From Luidia sarsii (lineage: Eukaryota > Echinodermata > Asteroidea > Paxillosida > Luidiidae), in contig OX465117.1 in NCBI GenBank assembly GCA_949987565.1, forward strand, positions 7,065,021-7,129,020: a DNA stretch of 64,000 bases, given 5' to 3'. Shown piece after piece: positions 1 to 12,500 of this stretch; position 1 is the first letter of the stretch, and every line of letters starts with the position of its first letter. Below the pieces are notes generated by a model. That model had not been told where the DNA came from and ran no database searches. It worked only from the letters and a program-made list of their open reading frames with translations. The position numbers were made by a program, and so were the translations under genes.

Positions 1-346
1 ATTATCACCACTCAACTGATGTCATTGTTGTCATAAGCATATCTGGTGTGGACGTCATTGTCACCTTTTGGGGGTCGTTGCTGTTTTGGCAGTCATAGCT
101 GACATAGGCGTCATTGGCATTGTCACTCTTGTCACTGTTATTGTCATTGCTAAGGCCGTTTCATTGCTGCTATTGCTGATCATCTTTGGTTGGTTTCTGC
201 TTTGAAAATCACCATTGATATTGCGTATTTCTGTCACTGCTTCATTGTTGTCACTTTCAAAATCGTCATTGTCCTTACCATCAACAGCAGCAGTACAGTA
301 GACTCTTGTCGGTCATCGTCATTAATTGTGTCTTCTTCTTCATTAG
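1..346. other. Intron upstream of exon 1 with degenerate GTCATTG-type repeats
   Basis: This stretch is rich in imperfect GTCATTG/TTGTCA words, typical of decayed simple repeat. It ends in a T/C-rich tract and AG at 345-346, the acceptor of exon 1. I see no earlier coding block in it, so the preceding exon lies outside the window. Confidence 0.7.
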
Positions 347-574
347 GTTACTACTGCGGCAGCCCAGGACGGGAGGCAGTGACGGCCGAGTGCGCTCCGG
401 GCTGGTACTGTATCCGGAATGCCTGGTCGGACAGGCCTACCGATGACGGCTATAGCTATGACTATGACAATGACACCATGGGCTGCTTCTGTCCCAATAG
501 CACCACGGGCGGCCAGTGCCAGCCGGGCGAGTTCTGCCCAGAAGGTTCCAACTACCCTACCCCTTGCACCAGAG
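347..574 (+). CDS. Exon 1 of the giant Cys-rich gene (U1 signature exon)
   Basis: 76 codons, phase 1 at both ends; acceptor AG at 345-346, donor GT at 575-576. It opens with Y-Y-C and G-W-Y-C and holds the first C-x-C-P signature (C-F-C-P from 484), followed by G-E-F-C-P-E-G and P-T-P-C. A tyrosine/aspartate-rich stretch sits just before the signature. Sequons N-D-T and N-S-T. The frame upstream runs into non-coding repeat, so this is an internal exon. Confidence 0.87.
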
Positions 575-3500
575 GTACATAGGATGGTGACCCACTAGAG
601 CATTAGGCCAATAGTGCAAGTAAACCATTAGACCATTGGGCCAGTATTACAAGTGATGCATTAGACCATTGGGCTAATAGTGCAAGTGATCCACTAGACC
701 ATTGGACTAGTAGTACAATTGATCCATTAAACCATTAAGCCAGTAGTTAGTAGTACAATTGATCCATTAAACCATTGAGCCAGTAGTCAGTAGTACAAGT
801 GATCCATTAAACCATTGAGCCAGTAGTCAGTAGTACAAGTGATCCATTAAACCATTGAGCCAGTAGTCAGTAGTACAAGTGATCCATTAAACCATTAAGC
901 CACTAGTTAGTAGTACAAGTGATCCATTAAACCATTGAGCCAGTAGTCAGTAGTACAAGTGATCCATTAAACCATTGAGCCAGTAGTCAGTAGTACAAGT
1001 GATGCATTAAACCATTGAGCAAGTAGTCAGTAGTACAAGTGATCCATTAAACCATTGAGCCAGTAGTCAGTAGTACAAGTGATCCATTAAACCATTGAGC
1101 CAGTAGTCAGTAGTACAAGTGATCCATTAAACCATTGAGCCAGTAGTCAGTAGTACAAGTGATGCATTAAACCATTGAGCCAGTGGTCAGTAGTACAAGT
1201 GATCCATTAAACCATTGAGCCAGTAGTCAGTAGTACAAGTGATCCATTAAACCATTGAGCCAGTAGTCAGTAGTACAAGTGATCCATTAAACCATTAAGC
1301 CAGTAGTCAGTAGTACAAGTGATCCATTAAACCATTGAGCCAGTGGTCAGTAGTACAAGTGATCCATTAAACCATTGAGCCAGTAGTCAGTAGTACAAGT
1401 GATCCATTAAACCATTGAGCCAGTAGTCAGTAGTACAAGTGATGCATTAAACCATTGAGCCAGTGGTCAGTAGTACAAGTGATCCATTAAACCATTAAGC
1501 CAGTAGTCAGTAGTACAAGTGATCCATTAAACCATTGAGCCAGTAGTCAGTAGTACAAGTGATCCATTAAACCATTGAGCCAGTAGTCAGTAGTACAAGT
1601 GATCCATTAAACCATTGAGCCAGTAGTCAGTAGTACAAGTGATCTCAGAAGCTTCTCGCTATTTTTGGACACGCAGGTTATTACTGTGATTCTGCCGGCC
1701 AGCATAATGAGACGGACCTATGCGACGAGGGCTACTTCTGCCTGGAGGGCGCCTGGCGGCCAGACCCCGAGGATGGCGTGACGGGCGGCCCCTGCCCCAC
1801 AGGCCACTACTGCCCCCGGGGCACCTATGACCCGGAGCCCTGCCCGGCCGGCTACTTCAGCAACGCCACCGGCGCCACGTCCTTCGAGGACTGCAAGCCC
1901 TGCTCCAAAGGTGAGCCCAGAACTCAATCTGTTGCATTTAAAGGCACAATACAACACTGAGAAGATCGAAAAACATCACAATGTACACAGTTTGTAGATG
2001 GTCATGATAGAATCCTCATGTTGAAATCTTACGATCTGGGATGCTGTACTTTTTTAGAAATCTTTGCTGAAACATCAACAGGAGTAATAAGCAGAACGGT
2101 GCAAAAAACGTGACTTTTTTTTGCATTTGTCTACTTTCTCAAATTTTTCTACTTTCATTTTTCTACTTTCTCAAATGGTAATCTGAGAAAGTAGATCAAG
2201 GCAAAAAACCGTCACGGTTTTCGCACCGTTCTGTAGTGTAAGAAATAGTTTATGACCTGCGAGTCATAAACTATTTGTCGATGTTTGGGTGAAGATTTTG
2301 CGAGAAGTACAGCATCCCAGACCGTAAGATTTCCACAGGAGGATTCTATCATGACCATCTGCAAACTATGTAAATTAGAAGGAAATCTGTGGACATCCCG
2401 ATCTTCCCAATGTTAAAGGCTTTCAAGTGTCTCGTACATTTTTGGTTCCACGGGTCACCGGAGAGGTGGTGTCACTGAATGGGAAAAACGTCATCATCTT
2501 TACACATAAAAAATCGCTACCGTGAACTACTGCACCCTCTCTGCATCCCTTTCTAAACTCAGGGTTCTACTGCGAGGATAGCGGCCTGACGGAGCCCACT
2601 CTGCCCTGCGCGGCCGGCTTCTACTGCCCCGGCGGCCAGAACGTCAGCCGGCCGGCCCTCTACCAATGCTCCCCGGGCCACCACTGCCCAGTCCAGAGCA
2701 CCGAGGAGCAAGCCTGCGAGTCGGGAACCTACCAGGACGAGTGGGGCCAGGTGAGACTAGAGGGTTTTTCTACGGCGACACCATGTATAAGATCTGGTTT
2801 GGTTCTGAAAAGAACCTGAGTGATAACTCGACGTTCAGACCAGTATGCTCTGGCCGTCATCAGGAGAAACTGATGAACATCAGACTGATGAACATCAGTC
2901 AAACGAGGCCAATTATTCTCTGTGTCTCCCTATGGTACATTGTATTATCAATCCTTAATTAGAAGCTCATTAACGAGCAATTACAGCAAAGCAATAACTT
3001 TGCACTTTATTAGACAGCATGATAAGCTACCTAGTAACCAAATTTGGGGTCAATGACCATTGCAAAGATCTTTAATCCCCCCACCCACTCTTTTGAAAGT
3101 AACTCGACATTCCGGCCTGTAATGCTCTGCCCGTTATCAAGAGACGACCAGAGCATACTGGCCGGAAAGTCGAGTTCTCACTCGGGTTTCTTTTCAGAGC
3201 CATACCTCTTCTTTAAGAGACCTTATACATGGTATCACCACAAACCCTCCTAAATTGTTTCATTCACCGTGCAAAGCGTTAGTCTTAACGTATTTACACT
3301 TAGTATCTGCAATCAAACATACTTCAAACATCAGCAACCCTAACATCTATGAATTGATAAAATTGGCAGGGAAAACTTGAACTGGACTGGGGCTTGATCC
3401 CGAGACCTCTGGATTAACGTACCAGTGCTCTTCCATCTGAGCTATCCAGCCCTTAGATGGTGGCCTAGCTCAGATGGAAGAGCACTGGTACGCAAAACCA

Positions 3501-6500
3501 GAGGGCTCGGGTTCAATTCCCGATCCAGTAAAAGTTCTCTTTGCCAATTTTTAAATTTTTCCGATATTAAAAAAAGAAAAAGAAAAAAAGAAAAAAGGGA
3601 ATCATAGTAGTGATAGTAGATGATATAAAAGGTGAATAAGATCTCCCACCATTTCCACCTCTGCCCCCACCTCCCACCTCACCCTCCTCTCGCTCTCTCT
3701 TCTCTCCACTAGTCCACCTGCAAGCTGTGCCCCGAGGGCTACTACTGCGACGGAACCCTGCAGGACGACGCCCAGTGCTCGCACGGCGTCCAGAACCCCT
3801 CGCCCTGCCCCGCGGGCCACTACTGCCCCAACGGCACCCGCTACGACACGGAGTACCCCTGCCTGGCGGGCACCTACAACCCCGGAGCCCAGCTGGGCTC
3901 GGCCGAGGACTGCTACCCGTGCCCCGGGGGGCAGTTCTGTGAGACTGAGGGCCTGGAGTCCCCCACTGGCCTGTGCCAGGCAGGGTGAGTCCCACCCCTA
4001 TTGGTAGTTGGGTCCCAACATCAAAATGCTCATTACTTTGGAGCCATCCAAATGACTGCGATCACAATGAGTTTATGATTGAATGATTTTGTTAATGACT
4101 GAAAGATTTTGTAATGACGGAAAGTTTTGATTGTGACTGAATGATTTTTATTAGGACTGATTGTTTTTGATAATGACTGCGGAATGATTTGGATCTTGAC
4201 TGGATGTTTTTAATTAGGACTGAATGATTTTGATTCGGACTGAATGATTTTGATAATAACTAGATTATTTTGATAATAACTAACATTTTTTGATAATAAC
4301 TAGATGATTTGGATCTTGACTGGATGATTTTGATTCGGACTGAATGATTTTGATTCAGACTGAATGATTTTGATAATAACTAGATGATTTTGATAATCTC
4401 TGAATGATGTTGATCTTGACTGAATAATTTTTATCTTGACTGAATAATTTTTATCTTGATTGAATGATTTTTATCTTGATTTAATGATTTTGACCTGGAC
4501 TGAATGATTTTGATCTTAACTGAATGATTTTGATCTTAACGGAATGATTTTGATCTTAACTGAATGGTTTTGATCTTGACTGAATGATTTTGATCAGGAC
4601 TGAATGATTTTGATCAGGACTGAATGATTTTGATCTTGACTGAATGATTTTGATAAGGACAGAATAGTTTTGATCAGGACTGAATAATACTGATAACGGC
4701 CGAATGGTTTGTATTTTGAGTGAACGATTTTGATCATGACAGTGATTTTGACTGAAATGATTCCCTGCCCTCTCTCCATTCCACAGGTATTACTGCATCC
4801 GCGGGGCCATTCTGCAGGCACCAGAGGACGGGGTGACTGGCGATATCTGCCCCGTGGGCGCCTACTGCCCCACAGGAACCAACAGCACCTATGACTGCCC
4901 CCCGGGCACCTATAACCCTACCCAAGGTATGATTCCGTGAACCATCTGAACGCCCCCAAAAACTGTTTGAATTGTTACCGCGATGAGAAAGTTCACCATT
5001 CCACCACGATTTCACCATTTTGTCGCCCCTTAACCATGCCAGGCTATTTTCCAGTGCCCACGACTGCCACACAGGGTTTGTTTTTATAATAATGTTCCGT
5101 TTTCAAAACTCACTAAATAGTTGGAAATGATAATTATCTGTGAAATAAATCAACATGAGTACACTGTGTTTTTGAAAAATGGCAAAGAAAACTTAGACTT
5201 GACCTGGACTTGAACTCGAGACCTCTTGTTTTGCATACCAGTGCTCTTACTGTCTGAGCTATCCAGCCCTTAGATGGTGGCCTTCACAAATAGTCAACTA
5301 GTCTTTGCCGGGTTGGGGGCGCCAGTCAGAAGCAATTCAACCATTAACTGCCGTATACCTCCAGGGATCACACCCCCGATTTCATTCAGATGCAAACAAC
5401 TTACTGTATTGTTGTAAACCTGGCTACAGCAGTACGGGGATCACACAAAAGTGTATGCCAATTTTTCCATTTAAGTCAAACATATGAAGGAGAAACTAAG
5501 AGCACACTGTGTTTACAAGTAAGTTAAACCTAGTACAATTTGGATATCTGAGAGGGTTTTGTTTGTGCATTTTTCAACCTGAGGGAGAGGCATTAGTTGA
5601 CTTTTGTTTTGGGTGGTCTGTCGTGACTTGATCTTCAGGTCGTGAGTCTGTGGATCAGTGCAAGGGATGTGAACCGGGCGAGTTCTGTCCGGAGTATGGT
5701 ATGAACGCTACTGCAGGAGACTGCACTGAAGGCTTCTACTGCACCGGCAATGCATCGGTAGCCGCACCCACGGATGGGGTCACAGGTCAGTTTCAACACC
5801 AACCCCAACCCCAACCCCACCCCAAGATGCCTAATCCCGACCCCGACCCCGACCCCAACACCAACCCCAACCAGAACCCCAAACCAACAACACCCCAACC
5901 CCAACCCCAACCCCAACCCTACCCCACCTCACCCCCACCTTACCCCACCCCACCCCAATTCCGACCCTGACCCCAACCCCAACCCCAACCCCAACCCCAA
6001 CCCTAACCCCAACCCCAACCCCAACCCCAACCCCAACCCCAACCCCAACCCCAACCCCAACCCCAACCCCAACCCCAACCCCAACCCCAACCCCAACCCC
6101 AACCCCAACCCCAACCCCAACCCCAACCCCAACCCCAACCCCAACCCCAACCCCAACCCCAACCCCAACCCCAACCCCAACCCCAACCCCAACCCCAACC
6201 CTACTCCAACCCCAGCCCCAACCCCAACCCCAACCCCAACCCCAACCCCAACCCCAACCCCAACCCCAACCCCAACCCCAACCCCAACCCCTACCTTCCC
6301 TCCCTCCCTTCCCTACCCCATGCCCTTGCCATTGTTCCCACCCTATCAGTTATCATCTCAGTCCTTTGTCTGTCATCCATGTCCCTATCGCTCTACTCTT
6401 CCTATTTATTTTTGTCCTTGTCACTCTGCCTTTGAGAAAGGTCCCGTTAGGATTGAAACGTCAGGCCCTCCTAATTGTGGAATTGTTTTTCGATCTGTTT

Positions 6501-9500
6501 TTCTTGTAGGTGATGTTTGCCCAGTTGGTCACCACTGTCCGGCGGGTACCAGCGTGCCGGTGCCCTGCGACCCTGGCACATTCACTGACACAGAGCAGAA
6601 TGCCTTCTGCCAGCCCTGCACGCCTGGACACTACTGCACCATGGGAACCAACCCACAGGTAGGTTATCCCCTCTGAATTTGGGAAGGAGGACATTGGGAG
6701 AGAGAAAGAGAGAGACAGGGAAGGACAGACAGATTGATAGAGAGATAGAGGGATGGAGGGATAGGGAGATAGAGAGATGGAGGGATAGAGAGATAGATAG
6801 GTAGAGGGATAGAGAGATAGATAGGTAGATAGATTGAAATATAGAAAGAGAGAGATGGAGGGATAGAGAGATAGAGGGATAGAGAGATAGAGGGATAGAG
6901 AGGTAGAGGGATGGAGGGATAGAGAGATAGAGGGATGGAGGGATAGAGAGATAGAGGGATAGAGAGATAGAGGGATGGAGGGATGGAGGGATAGAGAGAT
7001 ACAGGGATGGAGGGATAGAGAGATAGAGGGATGGAGGGATGGAGGGGTAGAGAGATAGAGAGATAGAGGGATGGACGGATAGAGAGATAGAGGGATAGAG
7101 GGATAGAGAGATAGAGGGATGGGGGGATAGAGAGATAGAGAGATGAAGGGATAGAGAGATAGAGGGATGGAGGGATAGAGAGATAGAGAGATCGAGGGAT
7201 AGATAGATAGAGAGATGGAGGGATAGAGAGATAGATAGGTAGATATATTGAAATATAGAAAGAGAGAGATAGAGGGATAGAGAGATAGAGAGATAGAGAG
7301 ATAGAGGGATAGAGATATAAAGAGATATAGAGGGATACAGGGATAGAGGGATAGAGAGGTAGAGAGATGGAGGGATAGAGACATAGAGAGATAGAGAGAT
7401 AGAGAGATAGAGATATAGAGAGATGGAGGGATGGAGGGATAGAGATATAGAGAGATAGAGAGATAGATGGATAGAGATATATAGAGAGAGATAGAGAGAT
7501 AGAGAGGTAGAGAGACTGAGGGAGAGAGGGACACTGACCGAGACAGGTAGAGAAAGAGAGAGAGAGAGAGGAAGAGCGAATGACAGAAAGATAAGAGAAA
7601 AACAGGGAGAAATATAGACACAAGGTTACAGGGGAAGAGAAGAAGAGAGAGAAAGAAAGAGGCCGAGAAAGACGGGGGATGGCAGAGACAGATTGCTTGA
7701 CCTGTTTAAGTATCCGTATGCTGTACGTGCAGATTTACCGATTCCCCCTTCCCACCTTGCCCCATCCACAGGACTGCCCCGCCGGGTTCTTCTGCCCAGA
7801 GGGCACCGGCCACGTGTGGCAACCCTGCCCCTTGGGCACCTTCAGCGCCCAGACAGGCCTGTCCAACGACACCCAGTGCACCCAGTGCACTCTGGGCTTC
7901 TTCTGTGACCAGCTCAACGCAACGTCCGAGTCTGGTAGGTGGCCAAGTCTGACCTCTGTCGAGATTCGCTCTGCTTGGACCGTAATGTCTATTCCTCAAC
8001 TTAACACTATGAACATCTTAACGGTGAAAATGGGGTGAAAATGTCATTTAGCCGTGAAAAGAAAATTCACGATGTTTTCACTCCTATTTCATGGCACACA
8101 GTTAGCCAAGTCATTTTCACGGTGTTTTCGGCAGTGGTCTCCAAGGCCACATTCCTGGTGGTAAATGGCTAGAGGCAATTTAGAAGTATCTGGGAGGGAC
8201 AGTTATAAGGACACCATACAGTACCTCTATGGGGGCTGGTTGTCCCTACTGGTAATTGAATTAGCCATCTCCCAAGGCTGGAACTTGCCACCCTAGATAT
8301 TCACGTTTTTTTCAAGGTCTCTTTAGTGACCGAAGATGTCCTTATCAGATTAAAGAAGCGATTATTTTCACCGTGAATTCACTGTTAGATGCACCTTGAA
8401 ATCACAGTGACTTTTTAATTTCACGGCGAAATTACATTTTCACCCCTTTTTCACAGTTTAGATGTTCGTAGTATAATCAGAGTCAATTTAAGTCGCCTGT
8501 GGTAAGGAAAGGGTTAATTAGAAGCTCATTAACGAGCAATTACAGCAAAGCAATAACTTTGCACTTTATTAGACAGCATGATAAGCTACCTAGTAATCAA
8601 ATTTTGGGGCAGTGGCCATTGCAAAGATCTTTAATCCCCCACCCCATCTCTTGAAAGTTAAAACCAAAATGACAATTTCAGACAATCATGACGACGTGGT
8701 ATTTTGTGCTGTGGTATTTTGCAGGACCCTGTGACCCTGGCCACTACTGCCGTCTGGGGTCGGACTCCCGGACCCCCTCAGAACTCTCCCGGGGGGATGC
8801 TGGGATCTGTCCACCAGGCTACTACTGCATGCAGGGTAAGTTTACGCCACGATGACAATGGTGCCGATGATGGCAGTGGTGACAATGATGGCAGTGGTGA
8901 CAGTGATGGCAATGGTAACAATGATGCCAATGGTGATGATGATGGCAATGATGGTAATGGTGACAATGATGACAATGATGACAATGATGACAATGGTGGC
9001 AATGGTGACAGTGATGACAATGATGACAAATGGTGATGATGATGACAATGGTGACAATGATGGCAATGTTGATGATTATGGCAATGGTGAAAATGATGGC
9101 AATAGTGACAATGATAGCAATTGTGACAATGATGCCAGTGATGACAATGATGACATGGAAGACAATGCTGACAGTGGAAACAATGGTGACATGGATGACA
9201 TGGATGACATTGGTGACACTGGTGTCGATCATGACAATAGTGACAATAGCCACTAATTATAACAATGTTGTCAGCTGTGACGATGGCGACAATGATGACA
9301 TTGGTATCAATGGCAACGACAATGGCATTGGTGACGATAGTGACATTGGGAAAAGTGACAGTTAGGAGAACTGGGACAATGGTGACAACAGCAGCCATGA
9401 TGACAATGGTGACTCTAGTGACAAGGGTGTCAATGTTGACAGTGATGACAATGGAGACATTTCTTTCGTCATCTTCCAGGCACCGGTGAGCCGGAAGCCT

Positions 9501-12500
9501 GCCCAGCGTCCACCTTCAACAACGAGACAGGGCGCCAGACTGAGGACCAATGCCAGGACTGCCTGGAAGGTAATGAATATTCAACAGCCAGATTTGCATA
9601 TCTTTCCTCCCCCCCCCAAAAAAAAAAAATAATTAAAAAAAAAAAATTAATTAAAAAATTAAAAAATGAAATAAAAAATAAAAAAAATTCTAGAAAATCA
9701 AAGAAATTGTCAAGAAGTGCTACCTACTTTTGTAATTCTCTTTTTGACCAAATTTCTCTATGTTGTAATTTTTGTAAGTTTGAAATTCAGTTTTTGCTAT
9801 TTTCTTTGTATTCAGGGCTTTGAGGCATTTTTTGGCAATTTGGCACTTTATAAATATCTTTGTGTCATATATTATTATGATTACATTACCCTGAAAGAGT
9901 GTATGGATGTATACCTCTCTAACCCCGTTCCTACCGACCTATCTGCCCCCGAACCCACCTAGGATTCTACTGCGACGTGCCAGGACTGGCCTACCCGGCT
10001 GGCCAGTGCCAGCCGGGCTACTACTGCCAGCTGGCCTCCAACTCCTCCCGCCCCGGCGTGGCCGGTCCCTCGGGTGGGCCCTGCCCGGCCGGTTCCTACT
10101 GTAGGCTGGGCAGCAGTGGCCCCAGCCTCTGCCCGCCGGGCCAGTACAACCCGCTGGCCATGCAGAGCGACTGTCTAGACTGCCCGGCCGGCCACTACTG
10201 CACCGAGGGCAGCGTGACCTTCGAGGACTGTCCCAAGGGTAAGCCGGCCCCAATGAAACCCTGGTTTGCTTGAGCTAACCAGGAATTAGTGAAATCCCAG
10301 GGTAAGCCGGCCCTAAAGAAGACCTAATAAAACCCTGGTTTGCTTGAGCTAACCAGGGATTAGTGAAATCCCAGGGTAAGCCGGCCCTAAAGAAGACCTA
10401 ACAAAACCCTGGTTTGCTTGAGCTAACCAGGGATTAGTGAAATCCCAGGGTAATCCGGCCCTAAAGAAGACCTAACAAAACCCTGGTTTGCTTGAGCTAA
10501 CCAGGAATTAGTGAAATCCCAGGGTAAGCCGGCCCTAAAGAAGACCTAACAAAACCCTGGTTTGCTTGAGCTAACCAGGAATTAGTGAAATCCCAGGGTA
10601 AGCCGGCCCTAAAGAAGACCTAACAAAACCCTGGTTTGCTTGAGCTAACCAGGGATTAGTGAAATCCCAGGGTAAGCCGGCCCTAAAGAAGACCTAACGA
10701 AATCCTGGTTTGTTTGACCTAACCAGGATTTAGTGAAAGCCGCCTTAACCGAGGTTAACTAGTTGACTAAAAGGTACTTGGATTACAACTATGGTTGATG
10801 GAAAACTGCTCATTGCCGACCTGTTTGTTACTGTTATAACCTAGGGTTAACCAGTCAACCAAAAGTTATTTGAACAGTTTTGACTGCACTGGGACTTGAA
10901 CCCAAGACCTCTGGATTAATGAGGAGGCGCCAGTCAGAAGCAGTTCAACCATTAACTGCCGTATATCTCCAGGTATCACACCCCTGCTTTCATTCAGATG
11001 CAAACAACTAATCGTTGTAAACCTGGCTACGGCAGTATGTAACTGCCGTATATCTATTTTTCAATTTGTTCAAAAGTTCTGAGTAAGTTTTTCCATTTGT
11101 TTTTTGTTTGACAAAAGTTATTTGGATGACATCTATCCTTGATAGACAACCGTTCATTGCTGATTTTTTTACGTTATGACCTAGTTTATAACTATAAATA
11201 TGTAAACTTTTTTTTTTGCAAAGCTTTCATGGCTTCGTTTCGTTGTTTTGTTTGATTTTTCAGGTCACTTCTGCCCCAACAACACTGAGTTTGCCGCCCA
11301 GTTCCCGTGCAACAACGGCACCTACAACAACCAGACCAACGGGGAGAGCGTGGAGGAGTGCGCCCTCTGCCCGCCGGGCATGTACTGCCCCGAGCGCGGC
11401 CTGGACGTCCCCCGCGGACCCTGCGAGGAGGGATGGTACTGCACCCTGGGAGCCTGGCAGAGTCAGCCCGCGACCCTCGGAAACGACAGCGGTAAGGACG
11501 GGCTGGAGCTGTCGGGAGGCTGACAAAAAGAAACCTTTAGGGGGTGATTTGTGTGAAGCACGTCGTGAGCCTCTATCCCTATTGGTGGTTGACTGCCAGC
11601 CAAGGCTGACAAATATAACCGGGAGAGGGTGACTAGTCTGAAGCAAGGCATAAGCCTCCATCCCTATTGGTGGTAGACTGTCAGCCAAGGCTGACAAATA
11701 TAACCGGAAGAGGGTGACTAGTCTGAAGCAAGGCATAAGCTTCCATCCATATTGGTGGTAGACTGCCAGCCAAGGCTGACAAATATAACCGAAAGAGGGT
11801 GACTAGTCTGAAGCAAGGCATAAGCTTCCATCCATATTGGTGGTAGACTGCCAGCCAAGGCTGACAAATATTACCGGGAGAGGGTGACTAGTCTGAAGCA
11901 AGGCATTAGCCTCCATCCCTATTGGTGGTAGACTGCCAGCCAAGGCTGACAAATAGAACTGCGAGGGGGTGACTAGTCTGAAGCAAGACATAAGCCTTCA
12001 TCCCTATTGGTGGTAGACTGCCAGCCAAGGCTGACAAAGCACTGGGAGGGGTGACTAGTCTATCTGCTGCTCATAAAAAAAACCTGTCCCTCATTCTCAA
12101 GGTTCCGCTTGCCACTGTCCGGACCAGACCACCGGCGGCCGCTGCGTGGCCGGAGAATTCTGCCCTCGGGGCTCGGATGCCCCGGAGTCCTGCACGCCGG
12201 GCTCCTTCTGCCGCTATGACGAGCTTCCGGCGGTCAGCGGTCCGTGCGAGGCCGGTCACTACTGCACCGGCGGCACCATCCTGCCCAACCCAGTCAACGA
12301 GACGGATGGCGACATCTGCCCCAAGGGCCACTACTGCCCCCAGGGCAGCAGTAGCCCCGAGCCATGCCCCCCAGGTGAAAAAAAATGGATTAATACACTG
12401 CACACATGGACTAATACTCTGGATAAATGGATTGATACACTGCATACATGGACTAATACTCTGGATAAATGGATTAATAAACTGCACACATGGACTAATA

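Noticed and set aside
586..1643. Regular 40-bp repeats suggestive of a CRISPR array
   Set aside because: Units are directly adjacent with no unique spacers, and the context is a eukaryotic intron.
3458..3555. Possible functional tRNA gene on the plus strand
   Set aside because: A and B boxes are visible, but the acceptor stem does not pair convincingly, the copy is half of a palindrome, and several diverged copies share a non-tRNA tail, so SINE is the better call.
5795..6295. CCCCAA array plus GCC2/GCC3-like repeats taken as signs of a ciliate genome
   Set aside because: Standard stop codons, long phase-1 introns, GC-rich exons and tRNA-SINE/MITE-filled introns fit an animal. The hexamer is internal and not at a DNA end.
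5774..6676. A 300-codon plus-strand frame, Asn/Pro- and Pro/Thr-rich
   Set aside because: It is the (CCCCAA)n array read through from the end of exon 6 into exon 7 in a shifted way. It carries no domain and is cut by well-supported splice sites.
6461..7623. Two overlapping minus-strand frames of 386 and 319 codons rich in Ser/Leu/Tyr
   Set aside because: Both are readings of the GATA/GAGA repeat of intron 7 in different frames, with no codon structure apart from the repeat.
11264..11523. Alternative reading frames of GC-rich exons on the minus strand (Gly/Ala/Val-rich)
   Set aside because: Shadow frames opposite C/G-ending codons. They coincide with nearly every exon and stop at exon edges, with no independent support.
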